From the IMG/VR virus record IMGVR_UViG_3300025759_000458, positions 1 through 29,896 of that record: 29,896 nucleotides of DNA, one strand, 5' to 3'. The DNA is from a virus. The stretch's first letter is position 1, and each line of letters starts with the position of its first letter. Shown in pieces: positions 14,083-20,917 of the stretch. The translations under genes and the position numbers were made by a program. The notes under the pieces are model-generated. The model saw nothing but the letters and a program-made list of their open reading frames with translations, was not told the origin of the DNA and did no database searches.

Positions 14083-14325
14083 TTAGACGATGGAGATTAT
14101 GCCTTCGCAAGAATAAGCCAAATCATTCAATTGGTTTAGATCAATATTGTCTTCATCGTTCCAGAAGAGTTCAATCGAGTGCGTGTCACCACGATGAATG
14201 CCTCCTGCTTCGATGATGGGATCACTGCTACGAAGGATGTCAACGAAAGACATCTTCAGTTCATAGAGACCTTGTTCAAACTTGTTTCGTTCGTCTCGTC
14301 TATTGAAAGTAAAACCTGCTTGCAT
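14083..14325 (-). CDS. hypothetical protein, 80 aa
   Basis: From the ATG at 14325 (TTGGAG upstream): MQAGFTFNRRDERNKFEQGL, then YELKMSFVDILRSSDPI and a polar, acidic C-terminus. A longer frame exists but would enter the terminator stem at 14348. The fold looks mixed helix/strand; no family recognised. Confidence 0.62.
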   Translation of the reverse strand: MQAGFTFNRRDERNKFEQGLYELKMSFVDILRSSDPIIEAGGIHRGDTHSIELFWNDEDNIDLNQLNDLAYSCEGIISIV

Positions 14326-14347
14326 TTGATGCTCCAATAAAAGAATC

Positions 14348-14377
14348 GCCAGAGGGGATCTTACGATCCCCCCTGGC
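14348..14377 (-). terminator. intrinsic terminator
   Basis: GCCAG-GGGGATC pairs with GATCCCC-CTGGC (13 positions with one mismatch, loop TTAC), followed on the minus strand by GATTCTTTTATT. It ends the 72-aa gene's transcript; its T-rich tail also carries the ribosome site of the next gene. Confidence 0.7.
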
Positions 14378-14382
14378 ATATG

Positions 14383-14601
14383 TCACCTTCGGTTAACGCG
14401 GAAGGCGGTTTCGATCTCTCGGTAGAGAGAGTCAGTGGGCTTAAGCCACTGGTTTTGATGAGAGTTGATATCGACGATGCTCGTCTTACCATTCTCATCC
14501 GTGGCTTCGGTGATATACCAGATGGTATCACCATGCTCCATCAGGTAGGTCACCTGAGTGTAGTGGTGCCGAACCACGGTCTTTTCAAAAACGCTAGACA
14601 T
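14383..14601 (-). CDS. hypothetical protein, 72 aa
   Basis: MSSVFEKTVVRHHYTQVTYL: a run of strands (TYLMEHGDTIWYITEATDEN; KTSIVDINSHQNQ) and a final helix. ATAGGAGAC lies 6 nt upstream. Conserved aromatic/His residues could form a small binding site, but there is no recognisable motif. Confidence 0.65.
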   Translation of the reverse strand: MSSVFEKTVVRHHYTQVTYLMEHGDTIWYITEATDENGKTSIVDINSHQNQWLKPTDSLYREIETAFRVNRR

Positions 14602-14655
14602 GATATGTCTCCTATGCGTTTTGATCGATTAGGAGAGAAACGTTCTCTCCATGTC

Positions 14656-14814
14656 TCATCCCACCCAGCAAATCTCGGAGGGATTGTTGTTCCACTTCTT
14701 TCGATCCTGCTTAGGAGACTTATCTCGTCCCCAAGTCTTGGCTCGATTAGAAGGACGCGCCTTGTCGCCACGCCATTCCTTCTTTTCCTTTTTCATACGC
14801 TTTCGACGTTCCAT
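14656..14814 (-). CDS. small basic protein, 52 aa
   Basis: MERRKRMKKEKKEWRGDKAR, then SNRAKTWGRDKSPKQDRKKW: extremely rich in Lys, Arg and Trp. It overlaps the end of the 122-aa gene by 22 nt. An 8-bp GGAGAGAA/TTCTCTCC hairpin (14632-14650) follows the stop. Charge suggests nucleic-acid binding. Confidence 0.62.
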   Translation of the reverse strand: MERRKRMKKEKKEWRGDKARPSNRAKTWGRDKSPKQDRKKWNNNPSEICWVG

Positions 14815-15161
14815 AGAATCCTCGAATCTTCGGGGTCTTGACGAAGGGTCATGATGGCATGATAGTCATCACTACCAAGGTTCTCATCGACCCACTTGTC
14901 TTCGTCTTCTTCGGTCAAACCTTCAGGCATGGAAAGAAGAGTCCATTCACCACCAAATTTGGTGATATCTTTGAAGTAGATATCTCGCCAAACCTTAGGC
15001 TGTTGCCTAGTTGCTTCGACTAGATTCTCTACGGCACTGAACGTCGTTTCGTTCGGGGTCCACGACCAATAGCGATAGCCGTACTCTTCTTCTACTAGAA
15101 TTTTAATCTCTGTTGAAATCATCATGTTTCCGTCTGGTGTGTATATCGTTGCTGTGAACAT
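14793..15161 (-). CDS. hypothetical protein with leaderless start, 122 aa
   Basis: The ATG at 15161 lies exactly 6 nt after a TATAAT -10 box, so the mRNA should begin at or next to the AUG; no Shine-Dalgarno is possible. The product MFTATIYTPDGNMMISTEIK is beta-rich in the first 60 residues (EYGYRYWSWTPNETTFSAVE) and acidic later (GLTEEDEDKWVDENLGSDDY). Unknown family. Confidence 0.68.
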   Translation of the reverse strand: MFTATIYTPDGNMMISTEIKILVEEEYGYRYWSWTPNETTFSAVENLVEATRQQPKVWRDIYFKDITKFGGEWTLLSMPEGLTEEDEDKWVDENLGSDDYHAIMTLRQDPEDSRILWNVESV

Positions 15162-15167
15162 GTATGT

Positions 15168-15195
15168 ATTATACCCTAAATCTCTCATGCGTCAA
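15168..15195 (-). promoter_or_regulatory. sigma70-type promoter giving a leaderless mRNA
   Basis: -35 TTGACG (15190-15195), 16-bp spacer, -10 TATAAT (15168-15173), then ACATAC and the ATG at 15161. The -35 falls inside the last codons of the 123-aa gene. Confidence 0.78.
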
Positions 15196-15556
15196 GAGCA
15201 TACTCCGACATATATTCATAACCAGACTTATCCTTGAGATACTCTGTCATGTTGTCTTCCATTTGCTTTGCCATTGCTGGTGAGTTCTTGGCAGTCTCTA
15301 CATCCTTGAGAAAATAACCCTCTTGCATGAGTTCTTCCCAACGCTGTCTGGCATGAGACTGCACAACGTCAACAACACTCTCGGTATGGCCCATCATGAA
15401 CCGAACCTTCTCGCCGTTCAGCATATAGATAATGATTCTATAATGCTGTCCGTCCTTACCACAAAGAAGGTAAGTAATGCGAGTATCCCACGAAGGGAGA
15501 AATGGAGTATACTCCATTTCAAATGGAGTTGCTTCGTATCCTGCTTCTTCGTTCAT
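15185..15556 (-). CDS. hypothetical protein, 123 aa
   Basis: MNEEAGYEATPFEMEYTPFL starts 10 nt after the stop of the 109-aa gene, with GAGG upstream. Residues 25-55 are strands (TRITYLLCGKDGQHYRIIIY), followed by a long helical part (VVDVVQSHARQRWEELMQEG) that ends acidic. A perfect 20-bp palindrome covers codons 13-19. Unknown family. Confidence 0.68.
   Translation of the reverse strand: MNEEAGYEATPFEMEYTPFLPSWDTRITYLLCGKDGQHYRIIIYMLNGEKVRFMMGHTESVVDVVQSHARQRWEELMQEGYFLKDVETAKNSPAMAKQMEDNMTEYLKDKSGYEYMSEYALDA
15500..15519. repeat. perfect 20-bp palindrome
   Basis: AAATGGAGTATACTCCATTT is its own reverse complement, and a third half-site AAATGGAGTT follows at 15520. It lies inside the start of the 123-aa gene (coding EMEYTPF), so it could be an operator or recognition site within coding DNA. 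Confidence 0.6.
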
Positions 15557-15566
15557 TCATCAATCC

Positions 15567-15896
15567 TCAAAAGGGCATGTCGGAGCGGAGCAGAAGATCT
15601 TCGTCTTCTCGGCGCCCCTCCTCACGGAGACGGCGGGCGGATTCGACGGCTTGGGCAAACGTCTCAAGCCACTGGTCCTCAACACTGAAGTGTTCTCGCT
15701 CCATGGCGCAGTTGCTCATGAAGATCTCTTTCGCCGCTTCCATCGAGATCGGAGATTCGACGGCAGGATCTTCCGTCCGCACGGCGAGCATGAACTGAAT
15801 GTCCACTCCGCCCAAGATGTCAACGCACCCGTTCGTGGTGATCAGGAGATCCATCACGCCAGTGACGGGAATTCGGTGTAGTACGGTTTCGGTCAT
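15567..15896 (-). CDS. hypothetical protein, 109 aa
   Basis: I took the ATG at 15896 (MTETVLHRIPVTGVMDLLIT), 5 nt after the stop of the 99-aa gene; longer frames would run through that gene. Residues 1-50 form strands (ITTNGCVDILGGVDIQFMLA), then helices (MEAAKEIFMSNCAMERE; WLETFAQAVESARRLREEG) and an acidic tail. Unknown function. Confidence 0.65.
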   Translation of the reverse strand: MTETVLHRIPVTGVMDLLITTNGCVDILGGVDIQFMLAVRTEDPAVESPISMEAAKEIFMSNCAMEREHFSVEDQWLETFAQAVESARRLREEGRREDEDLLLRSDMPF

Positions 15897-15901
15897 GGTG
15901 T

Positions 15902-16201
15902 TCACCATCCTTCGTTGGAGTCGTGGCGGGACACAGCGTCCCATGAGGGTTCGATCGGATCCCATCCGCCGTCGTAATCATCATCGTTCGATTCGGTGGA
16001 ATCGTACTTAGAATTTTCTCGCTCGACGCATCCGTCAAGGTAATCACCGAGTTGCGCCTTGGTGAAGATTCCGTACTCCGCCCAGTGATCGAGATCATCG
16101 GTGAGGAGGAAACCGCCCGCAGCATCGCGGTTGATCATCTTGATATAGTGACGGAGATCGACGGCATCGGCAGTGGTCTGGTTCTTGGATCGGTCGTTCA
16201 T
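15902..16201 (-). CDS. hypothetical acidic protein, 99 aa
   Basis: MNDRSKNQTTADAVDLRHYI, then a helix-turn region (LTDDLDHWAEYGIFTKAQLG) and a polar acidic C-terminus (ESNDDDYDGGWDPIEPSW). The ATG is preceded by AAGGACAACTGATC, a leader also seen before the 75-aa genes at 16444. DNA-mimic-like charge, but no proof. Confidence 0.65.
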   Translation of the reverse strand: MNDRSKNQTTADAVDLRHYIKMINRDAAGGFLLTDDLDHWAEYGIFTKAQLGDYLDGCVERENSKYDSTESNDDDYDGGWDPIEPSWDAVSRHDSNEGW

Positions 16202-16216
16202 GATCAGTTGTCCTTG

Positions 16217-16444
16217 TCAGGTAGTGAAGTTATCGACGACACGCGGCGCATCGTAGAGGGTAGTGGTGCCGATCGGTTCGCAAGAATTGATCTTGACTCC
16301 ACAATCGGATTCGCCACGCTGGAGATCGTTCCGTACCAATTCGGTGGCAGAGAATGCGCCATCAGCGGCGACGATGTAGAGGCATCCGTATTCGCAACCA
16401 CGAAAGTCGGCACGGATCGAGAAGAGGGTAAGCGTATCGTTCAT
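16217..16444 (-). CDS. hypothetical protein, 75 aa
   Basis: From the ATG at 16444 (GGAGGACAACTGACC upstream): MNDTLTLFSIRADFRGCEYG, then CLYIVAADGAFSATELVRND. It follows the stop of the next upstream gene by 2 nt. Small alpha/beta pattern; no recognised motif. Several longer overlapping frames here are artefacts of high-GC codon use. Confidence 0.6.
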   Translation of the reverse strand: MNDTLTLFSIRADFRGCEYGCLYIVAADGAFSATELVRNDLQRGESDCGVKINSCEPIGTTTLYDAPRVVDNFTT

Positions 16445-16446
16445 GG

Positions 16447-16674
16447 TCAGTTGTCCTCCGTGAAGATACCGCGAGCGGTACAGAAATCTTCCCAGTTTTC
16501 GTGGGTGATCGTGGAATCGGGGGTGAGACACATCGCTGCTGCGACATCCTCGCTGATGATCTCTTCCCACGCATCCGCAGTGTTGACGAGAACGAAGATC
16601 CGCTTCCCGTTGTCGTCGCAGACGAGGACTTCGAGATGATCGGTGATCGGGTAGTTGTTGACGATGTTGTCCAT
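16447..16674 (-). CDS. hypothetical acidic protein, 75 aa
   Basis: MDNIVNNYPITDHLEVLVCD is the first gene after the promoter at 16724-16751. Strands (LEVLVCDDNGKRIFVLVNTA) are followed by helices with many acids (AWEEIISEDVAAAMCL; NWEDFCTARGIFTEDN). Net charge is strongly negative. Function unknown; anti-host or DNA-mimic roles are possible for such early acidic proteins. Confidence 0.65.
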   Translation of the reverse strand: MDNIVNNYPITDHLEVLVCDDNGKRIFVLVNTADAWEEIISEDVAAAMCLTPDSTITHENWEDFCTARGIFTEDN

Positions 16675-16723
16675 GTTTGGTTTCCGTTAGGACCAGTGAG
16701 TCGTCCCCCGCTGGGACATCCCT

Positions 16724-16751
16724 ATTATACCATACTCAGGCAGGAAGTCAA
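16724..16751 (-). promoter_or_regulatory. sigma70-type promoter for the 16.7-15.6 kb operon
   Basis: -35 TTGACT (16746-16751), 16-bp spacer, -10 TATAAT (16724-16729), minus strand. Confidence 0.8.
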
Positions 16752-16787
16752 CCCATCGAGGGAATATTCCCAAAATTGGGGATAAAT

Positions 16788-16796
16788 TGTGGATAA
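16788..16796 (-). promoter_or_regulatory. DnaA box (TTATCCACA)
   Basis: The minus strand carries the perfect bacterial DnaA box TTATCCACA in the 200-bp gap between the methyltransferase stop and the 75-aa gene. About 50 bp away lies TATCGGACATT (16847-16857), close to TATCGGACGTT beside another DnaA box at 22524. The rest of the gap holds only the AAAAAC/GTTTTT inverted repeat near 16817-16832, which could be a weak terminator for the methyltransferase. Confidence 0.6.
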
Positions 16797-16874
16797 CTTT
16801 TAGTGGCTATTTGACGAAAAACGGGGGTTTTTGGCTTGACTGGCATTATCGGACATTATGCTCCGTCCATCCAC

Positions 16875-17609
16875 TCATTTTTCAAAAATTGACTCTAGAT
16901 TCGTAACCGATTCGATTCTATCTTTTGCCATATTGAAATACTCATCGTTCATCTCAATTCCGATGAATGACCGACCACAATTTCTACAGGCAACGCCTGT
17001 TGTTCCGCTGCCCATTGTATTGTCAAGAACAACTTCGCCTTCATTCGTGTAAGAACGAATCAACCATTCCATAAGGTCAACTGGTTTCTGTGTTGGGTGA
17101 AGTCCACGCTCTTGTTTAAATCTCAATACGGAAGATGGGTAACGAGTTCCTGTATTATTAATTGGCGTTTCCTTGTTTTGTGTAATTGACCCTGCTTCTC
17201 CACCAGAACGATTTGAGTTCCATTTGTATGGTTTTCCCTTTTCCATTTGGGGATTGTAGGTCGGTGCTTTTCGATAAAACACAAGAATATCTTCGTGCTT
17301 CTTCATAGGCATAATAGACGCTTGAAACGGATTGGTTCCATTTGGTTTTTCCCACACCAAAGAATAACGAAAGTTCTTCAGATTGGAATGTGCCAGAACA
17401 GTTGTGAATGGTTGTGCGGCAGTAAGAACCATCGCACCATTCTCCTTACAGATGCGATTGTATTCTTTCCAGAGTTCATCTAGAGGTAGAATACTATCCC
17501 ATTTACAAGCCGTAGTACCATATGGCAAATCAACACAAACCATATCAATACTATTGTCTGGAATCTCCTGAAGAATATCCATACAGTTTCCATGACGAAG
17601 ATCTATCAT
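16875..17609 (-). CDS. DNA methyltransferase (beta-type N6A/N4C), 244 aa
   Basis: Motif IV is DLPYG (residues 27-31, the DPPY position) near the N-terminus and motif I is DNTMGSGTTG (196-205) near the C-terminus, the order of beta-class amino-methyltransferases. The target-recognition part lies between (residues 85-170). It uses S-adenosylmethionine to methylate adenine-N6 or cytosine-N4 in DNA. Its ATG overlaps the stop of the PD-(D/E)XK gene by 4 nt, so both form a type II restriction-modification operon in which the methylase protects phage DNA. Confidence 0.88.
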   Translation of the reverse strand: MIDLRHGNCMDILQEIPDNSIDMVCVDLPYGTTACKWDSILPLDELWKEYNRICKENGAMVLTAAQPFTTVLAHSNLKNFRYSLVWEKPNGTNPFQASIMPMKKHEDILVFYRKAPTYNPQMEKGKPYKWNSNRSGGEAGSITQNKETPINNTGTRYPSSVLRFKQERGLHPTQKPVDLMEWLIRSYTNEGEVVLDNTMGSGTTGVACRNCGRSFIGIEMNDEYFNMAKDRIESVTNLESIFEK

Positions 17610-18214
17610 TTAAACATCTCCAATACTCGGCTTTCACACATTTTTCTCTCTTCATGAATAAAGTAATCACAACCAGCCTTCCTTCCACCCATTTGAGTAT
17701 GCATGGGTCTCATGTAAAAGTCAAATCCACGATTGTCATTCCAGCCTTCGTGTCCTCGATAATTATCTACAACCTTATTCAATTCTTCAATCAAGGACTT
17801 GTATTCTTTTCGCTTGGTTTCTTTTAAAATATCACATCCTCGAAAGATTGTCGTCTCATTATATTTATCACTACAGAAGACGTAGATATACTCTGGTTTC
17901 GGTAAGCCGCTATTGAAAGTTGGCGCATATCCTTTACTAGACTTACATTCGACATAATAATTTTCATCATCACAACGAAAAATCAAATCAGGAGAATTCT
18001 GCGTACCACATGGCTGGAAAATAAATTCACCATTCTTCAGATTCGGAATATCATTAAACCGATCTTTCTGTTGCACCTTTTTCACGGATGATTCAGTCAA
18101 ACCAGCATGAATAAAGAGATTTCTTATCACTCGTTCGTGTTCACCTGTCTGATTTGAAACAAATCCTTCCTTGAGGATTTTTTCAAATAGTTTTTTGATC
18201 GTTGACTTACTCAT
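17606..18214 (-). CDS. putative type II restriction endonuclease (PD-(D/E)XK), 202 aa
   Basis: The catalytic motif is visible as SPDLIF (P75, D76) followed 12 residues later by VECKS (E89, K91), the PD-(D/E)XK signature. The block YAPTFNSGLPKPEYIYVFCS and then TTIFRGCDIL after it resembles type II restriction enzymes. Translational coupling to the methyltransferase strongly supports a restriction-modification pair. The recognition site cannot be read from sequence. Length (about 200 aa) fits small orthodox type IIP enzymes. Confidence 0.78.
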   Translation of the reverse strand: MSKSTIKKLFEKILKEGFVSNQTGEHERVIRNLFIHAGLTESSVKKVQQKDRFNDIPNLKNGEFIFQPCGTQNSPDLIFRCDDENYYVECKSSKGYAPTFNSGLPKPEYIYVFCSDKYNETTIFRGCDILKETKRKEYKSLIEELNKVVDNYRGHEGWNDNRGFDFYMRPMHTQMGGRKAGCDYFIHEERKMCESRVLEMFK

Positions 18215-18740
18215 TAGTTTTTCCTATAAATTCTTCTGCTGTCATCGAATGTTTCGCCTGATTACAGGCTACACAAGAAGGAACCAAATTCTCTTTGAGA
18301 GAAGTACCGTTCCTACAAAGAGGTGTCATGTGTTCTATATGACGATCCTGTTTTTCGATCATTTCACAAGAACAATAGTAGCACCGCCAGGGATCTATGT
18401 CAATAGAAATCCAATACTCCTCTAGTTCATTTGTAGATTTCCAGTCGATCGCCGCGTCACGTTTCCTTGCTCGTTTGGCATGATCGTTAGCCTTCACTTT
18501 GTCTGGATTTCTCTCTTCCCATGCTTTACGGTTCCGTCTGACTCGATCTTGATTGCGTTCACTCCATGCTTTTCTGGATTTACGGATATGCTCTTTGACT
18601 TCTGGTCTACTCTTATACTTCTTCTGACGAGCAGACACACATACCCTACACTGATGAACATGACCATCGGCCATTTTCTTGTCTTTCGGGAAATCCTCTA
18701 AAGACTTGGTTTTACCGCATATTTTACACGTTTTTTCCAT
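18207..18740 (-). CDS. HNH endonuclease with N-terminal zinc finger, 177 aa
   Basis: Residues 5-34 form a CxxC...CxxC zinc ribbon (CKICG, CRVC). The middle is a basic, repeated helix (ERNQDRVRRNRKAWEERNPD), and the C-terminus is an HNH core: WRCYYCSCEM, then HIEHMTPLCRNGTSLKENLV and PSCVACNQAKHS. Such enzymes are usually free-standing homing or nicking endonucleases in phages. It overlaps the restriction gene by 8 nt, so it may be a third part of that operon or a mobile hitch-hiker. Confidence 0.85.
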   Translation of the reverse strand: MEKTCKICGKTKSLEDFPKDKKMADGHVHQCRVCVSARQKKYKSRPEVKEHIRKSRKAWSERNQDRVRRNRKAWEERNPDKVKANDHAKRARKRDAAIDWKSTNELEEYWISIDIDPWRCYYCSCEMIEKQDRHIEHMTPLCRNGTSLKENLVPSCVACNQAKHSMTAEEFIGKTNE

Positions 18741-18900
18741 CTCGTTTTTCTACCCTGATCGGTCGACCCCATGCATTCTCTGCCCACTCATACTTTTTTC
18801 TCTTCTCCGGTCGCTTTTTTTTCTCCACGGCCAGCAATTTTTTCAGCAGCATAATACTTTCCTCATGCCGCCGAATCTGCTCAATGATTAGTTCTTCCAT
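18724..18900 (-). CDS. small basic coiled-coil protein, 58 aa
   Basis: MEELIIEQIRRHEESIMLLK continues KLLAVEKKKRPEKRKKYEWA: one long heptad-like helix, then a basic segment. It overlaps the HNH gene by 17 nt, and its ATG shares a base with the stop of the 47-aa gene (TGATG). Unknown function. Confidence 0.6.
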   Translation of the reverse strand: MEELIIEQIRRHEESIMLLKKLLAVEKKKRPEKRKKYEWAENAWGRPIRVEKRDGKNV

Positions 18901-19043
18901 CAATCACCAATCCTAAATTCATCGAGATCGCCCTCTTCCAACTCATCACACTCATCATAGAGGTTCGAGAGTTTCGTCTCTTGATCCCAGTAACAATTCA
19001 TGTAGTTCTCGCGTGCCTTTTCAATCGCTTCGTCTCTAGACAT
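18900..19043 (-). CDS. small acidic protein, 47 aa
   Basis: From the ATG at 19043 (GGAG 9 nt upstream): MSRDEAIEKARENYMNCYWD, ending DELEEGDLDEFRIGD. Net charge is strongly negative; the fold is helical. It overlaps the end of the metalloprotease gene by 8 nt. Confidence 0.6.
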   Translation of the reverse strand: MSRDEAIEKARENYMNCYWDQETKLSNLYDECDELEEGDLDEFRIGD

Positions 19044-19443
19044 TGCCGCATCTCCAGTATTCATCGGCCAGTTCGTATTGCAGTTGATTCGCTTCTCGTT
19101 CGCCTTCGCCCTTCCAGTGTCCGCGTTCCCACTGCCACAAGTGTACGCATTCGTGGAAGATCGTAGCGAGCATATCGCGTACCGACTGATCGACTGCGAT
19201 GTCAATCACATAATCGACACCACCCTGATCCCACTCATAACATTGACCGTAACACTCGATATCCTTGTACTGCCGTGCGTTCGTGGTGATCCTGATATCC
19301 TCATGTTCATCATCGAAGTCGTTGAGTTGCATGTTGTATCGATTCAGGAACCATCGAATGGCATTGACGATCATGATACCCTCATCCTTCGTACAACCCG
19401 ACTGGGGATACCCGATAATGTAGTTCTTTTTCACGTTCTTCAT
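19036..19443 (-). CDS. HExxH zinc metalloprotease-like protein, 135 aa
   Basis: The motif FHECVH (H97, E98, H101) with a downstream EREANQ (E117) is the SprT/minigluzincin-type zinc site: two His and a Glu ligand plus the catalytic Glu. The N-terminal 90 residues contain strands (GGVDYVIDIAV) typical of this fold. It may cut host or DNA-bound proteins, or be an SprT-like remodeller. No signal peptide, so it acts in the cytoplasm. Confidence 0.75.
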   Translation of the reverse strand: MKNVKKNYIIGYPQSGCTKDEGIMIVNAIRWFLNRYNMQLNDFDDEHEDIRITTNARQYKDIECYGQCYEWDQGGVDYVIDIAVDQSVRDMLATIFHECVHLWQWERGHWKGEGEREANQLQYELADEYWRCGNV

Positions 19444-19607
19444 TGGTCTTCCGTAATATCGATGATTACAGGGATTTCGTAGTTGAATTCATCAGACGAC
19501 TTGTAGAAGTTATACAAGACATCTCCGATACTGGCGCCATCGCCATTCCATTCAAAGAGTTCAGATGGATCCGAATTCATTTCGTATTTGATCGTGTAGT
19601 TTTTCAT
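19440..19607 (-). CDS. hypothetical acidic protein, 55 aa
   Basis: From the ATG at 19607 (MKNYTIKYEMNSDPSELFEW), it ends with IPVIIDITEDQ. Its start overlaps the stop of the 31-aa gene by 1 nt and its stop overlaps the metalloprotease start by 4 nt. It is acidic, mixed alpha/beta; nothing recognisable. Confidence 0.62.
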   Translation of the reverse strand: MKNYTIKYEMNSDPSELFEWNGDGASIGDVLYNFYKSSDEFNYEIPVIIDITEDQ

Positions 19608-19702
19608 CAGTCTTGTTCCTTGATAACCACGAATAACAACCCTGCACATGCAACCAAACACAGAATGCATGTAATCAAAACCAGTGTTTCTTCCCCACTC
19701 AT
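19607..19702 (-). CDS. single-pass membrane mini-protein, 31 aa
   Basis: MSGEETLVLITCILCLVACA, then GLLFVVIKEQD: one hydrophobic helix with three Cys and short charged ends. Start and stop overlap the neighbours (ATGA; TGATG), as expected for a real gene in this operon. Confidence 0.6.
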   Translation of the reverse strand: MSGEETLVLITCILCLVACAGLLFVVIKEQD

Positions 19703-19911
19703 CGTCGATACCCCCGTGATGCCATTCGCTTCATTCGCTTCTGCTCCGTGCGTCGATCGATTCTGTCGTCGATCTGATTGAACACATTGTAACAGACGAA
19801 CATGATGAGTGCAAGGGTGCCAACGATAATATATGGAGCGATTTCTGTCATTGCCTGTTCCTTTGCGGCGTCGATTGCGTAGTTACTAATGATGTTGTTG
19901 AAGTGTGCCAT
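19699..19911 (-). CDS. membrane-anchored protein with basic tail, 70 aa
   Basis: One hydrophobic helix (PYIIVGTLALIMFVCYNVF) lies between a polar N-terminus and a strongly basic tail (DRRTEQKRMKRMASRGYRR). The ATG at 19911 (MAHFNNIISNYAID) is possible; the ATG at 19851 (MTEIAPYI) has the better ribosome site (AAGGA, 7 nt). The 170-nt gap upstream (19912-20082) holds only imperfect repeats of GATCT and GGTTCC. Confidence 0.62.
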   Translation of the reverse strand: MAHFNNIISNYAIDAAKEQAMTEIAPYIIVGTLALIMFVCYNVFNQIDDRIDRRTEQKRMKRMASRGYRR

Positions 19912-20082
19912 GTGGCTTTTCCGAAAAAAGGTATTTGGGGTCAAAAATATCCCCGGAGAATTTTTGGGATTTGGAGTCCCGTGAAAGTTTCTGAGAATCC
20001 CTCCGAGAAGAAAATAGGGACCGATCTGCTAGCGATCTGGAACCGTAGGGAACCTAGATCGCGTGGCACTGTTTATATGGTA

Positions 20083-20439
20083 TCAGGCAGTCTTCACCTG
20101 CGGCACCTCGACGGCATCACCCACCACATCCTCGCAACACTCGGCGACGACATCCTTCGGCGCATTCTGAGAGTTACGATACGCTGCGAGTTCTGGCACG
20201 CTATAGATGCCACGCTTGACGACGCGAGTCTTATCCTTCACGATCCATGCAGGCGCCCATGCGATACCATGATCGTTGGCGATGTCCTTGAGATCCTTGC
20301 GGGAGAACTCCGTGGTAGTCATGCTACCAATGGATTCAGCAATGCAGTGAATGAATGCCTGCTGCTTCGGCTTGAGGTTGGTATAGAGGGAGGGATCGAT
20401 GTCGCTCATGAGAGTAATGTTGTTGTTCTGTTCGTTCAT
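20083..20439 (-). CDS. stand-alone paralogue of the CobS-like N-terminal domain, 118 aa
   Basis: Residues 22-84 (LKPKQQAFIHCIAESIG, then RKDLKDIANDHGIAWAPAWI and RGIYSVPEL) align by eye with residues 3-62 of the CobS-like ATPase (LTPKKQAFVDACRAAG, RSDLNAVANSMGMKYAPGWL, RGWFIVPGL). So a single-domain copy of the ATPase's N-terminal module exists about 1 kb away. It lacks the ATPase core and may compete for or bridge the same partner. The fold looks like a small helix-turn-helix-like module. Confidence 0.75.
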   Translation of the reverse strand: MNEQNNNITLMSDIDPSLYTNLKPKQQAFIHCIAESIGSMTTTEFSRKDLKDIANDHGIAWAPAWIVKDKTRVVKRGIYSVPELAAYRNSQNAPKDVVAECCEDVVGDAVEVPQVKTA

Positions 20440-20456
20440 GTGATTCTTGTCCTTTT

Positions 20457-20720
20457 TCAGTGTGATTCGAGGGCGTCAGTGATTTCCGCAGCCCAGTGAC
20501 TATAATCGGTAATGATTTGTTCTTCTTCTTCGGTGAGGTACGTTTCCCCTACGAGGCCCATCATAAGAATGGTTTCTCCAATACGCCATATCTGTATGGC
20601 GGCTTCGATGACACGATCGCTCAATGCTTGTACTTCGGGGTCTTCTGGGTCGATGGTTTCCATCATCTGGACCATGACGTTCAGTTGATCTGAGATGTCG
20701 GTAGTGTTATCTACTTTCAC
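20457..20720 (-). CDS. hypothetical acidic helical protein, GTG start, 87 aa
   Basis: The best start is a GTG at 20720 whose GTGA overlaps the stop of the 58-aa gene, with AGAGGA upstream; the same GTGA coupling is used at 3420. The product (M)KVDNTTDISDQLNVMVQMM is acidic and fully helical (PEVQALSDRVIEAAIQIWRI; LTEEEEQIITDYSHWAAEI). Unknown function. Confidence 0.65.
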   Translation of the reverse strand: MKVDNTTDISDQLNVMVQMMETIDPEDPEVQALSDRVIEAAIQIWRIGETILMMGLVGETYLTEEEEQIITDYSHWAAEITDALESH

Positions 20721-20893
20721 AGTGCGAAGTCCTCTTCGTAAGTGTTGATCGGCTCGGGTTCGATGCCCGTGCAGTGGTAGCAATCGCAGGTAGTGGTGAT
20801 GACCATGCCGCTCGGGGGCAATCCATCGTAATTGTCTTCAATCGCGGGATCGAGGTCAGGGTTGGTTGAGAGATCGATATACGGCTGTCGCAT
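20717..20893 (-). CDS. small acidic Cys-containing protein, 58 aa
   Basis: MRQPYIDLSTNPDLDPAIED continues NYDGLPPSGMVITTTCDCYH: three Cys and a His (CDCYHC) close together could bind a metal, but only half of a zinc finger is present. TAGGAGCATTCAC lies before the ATG. It ends coupled to the next gene. Confidence 0.6.
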   Translation of the reverse strand: MRQPYIDLSTNPDLDPAIEDNYDGLPPSGMVITTTCDCYHCTGIEPEPINTYEEDFAL

Positions 20894-20917
20894 GTGAATG
20901 CTCCTAGAGGAATGAAA

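Noticed and set aside
16052-16639. 195-aa plus-strand frame
   Set aside because: Lies opposite three coupled minus-strand genes that have a promoter and ribosome sites; no start signal of its own.
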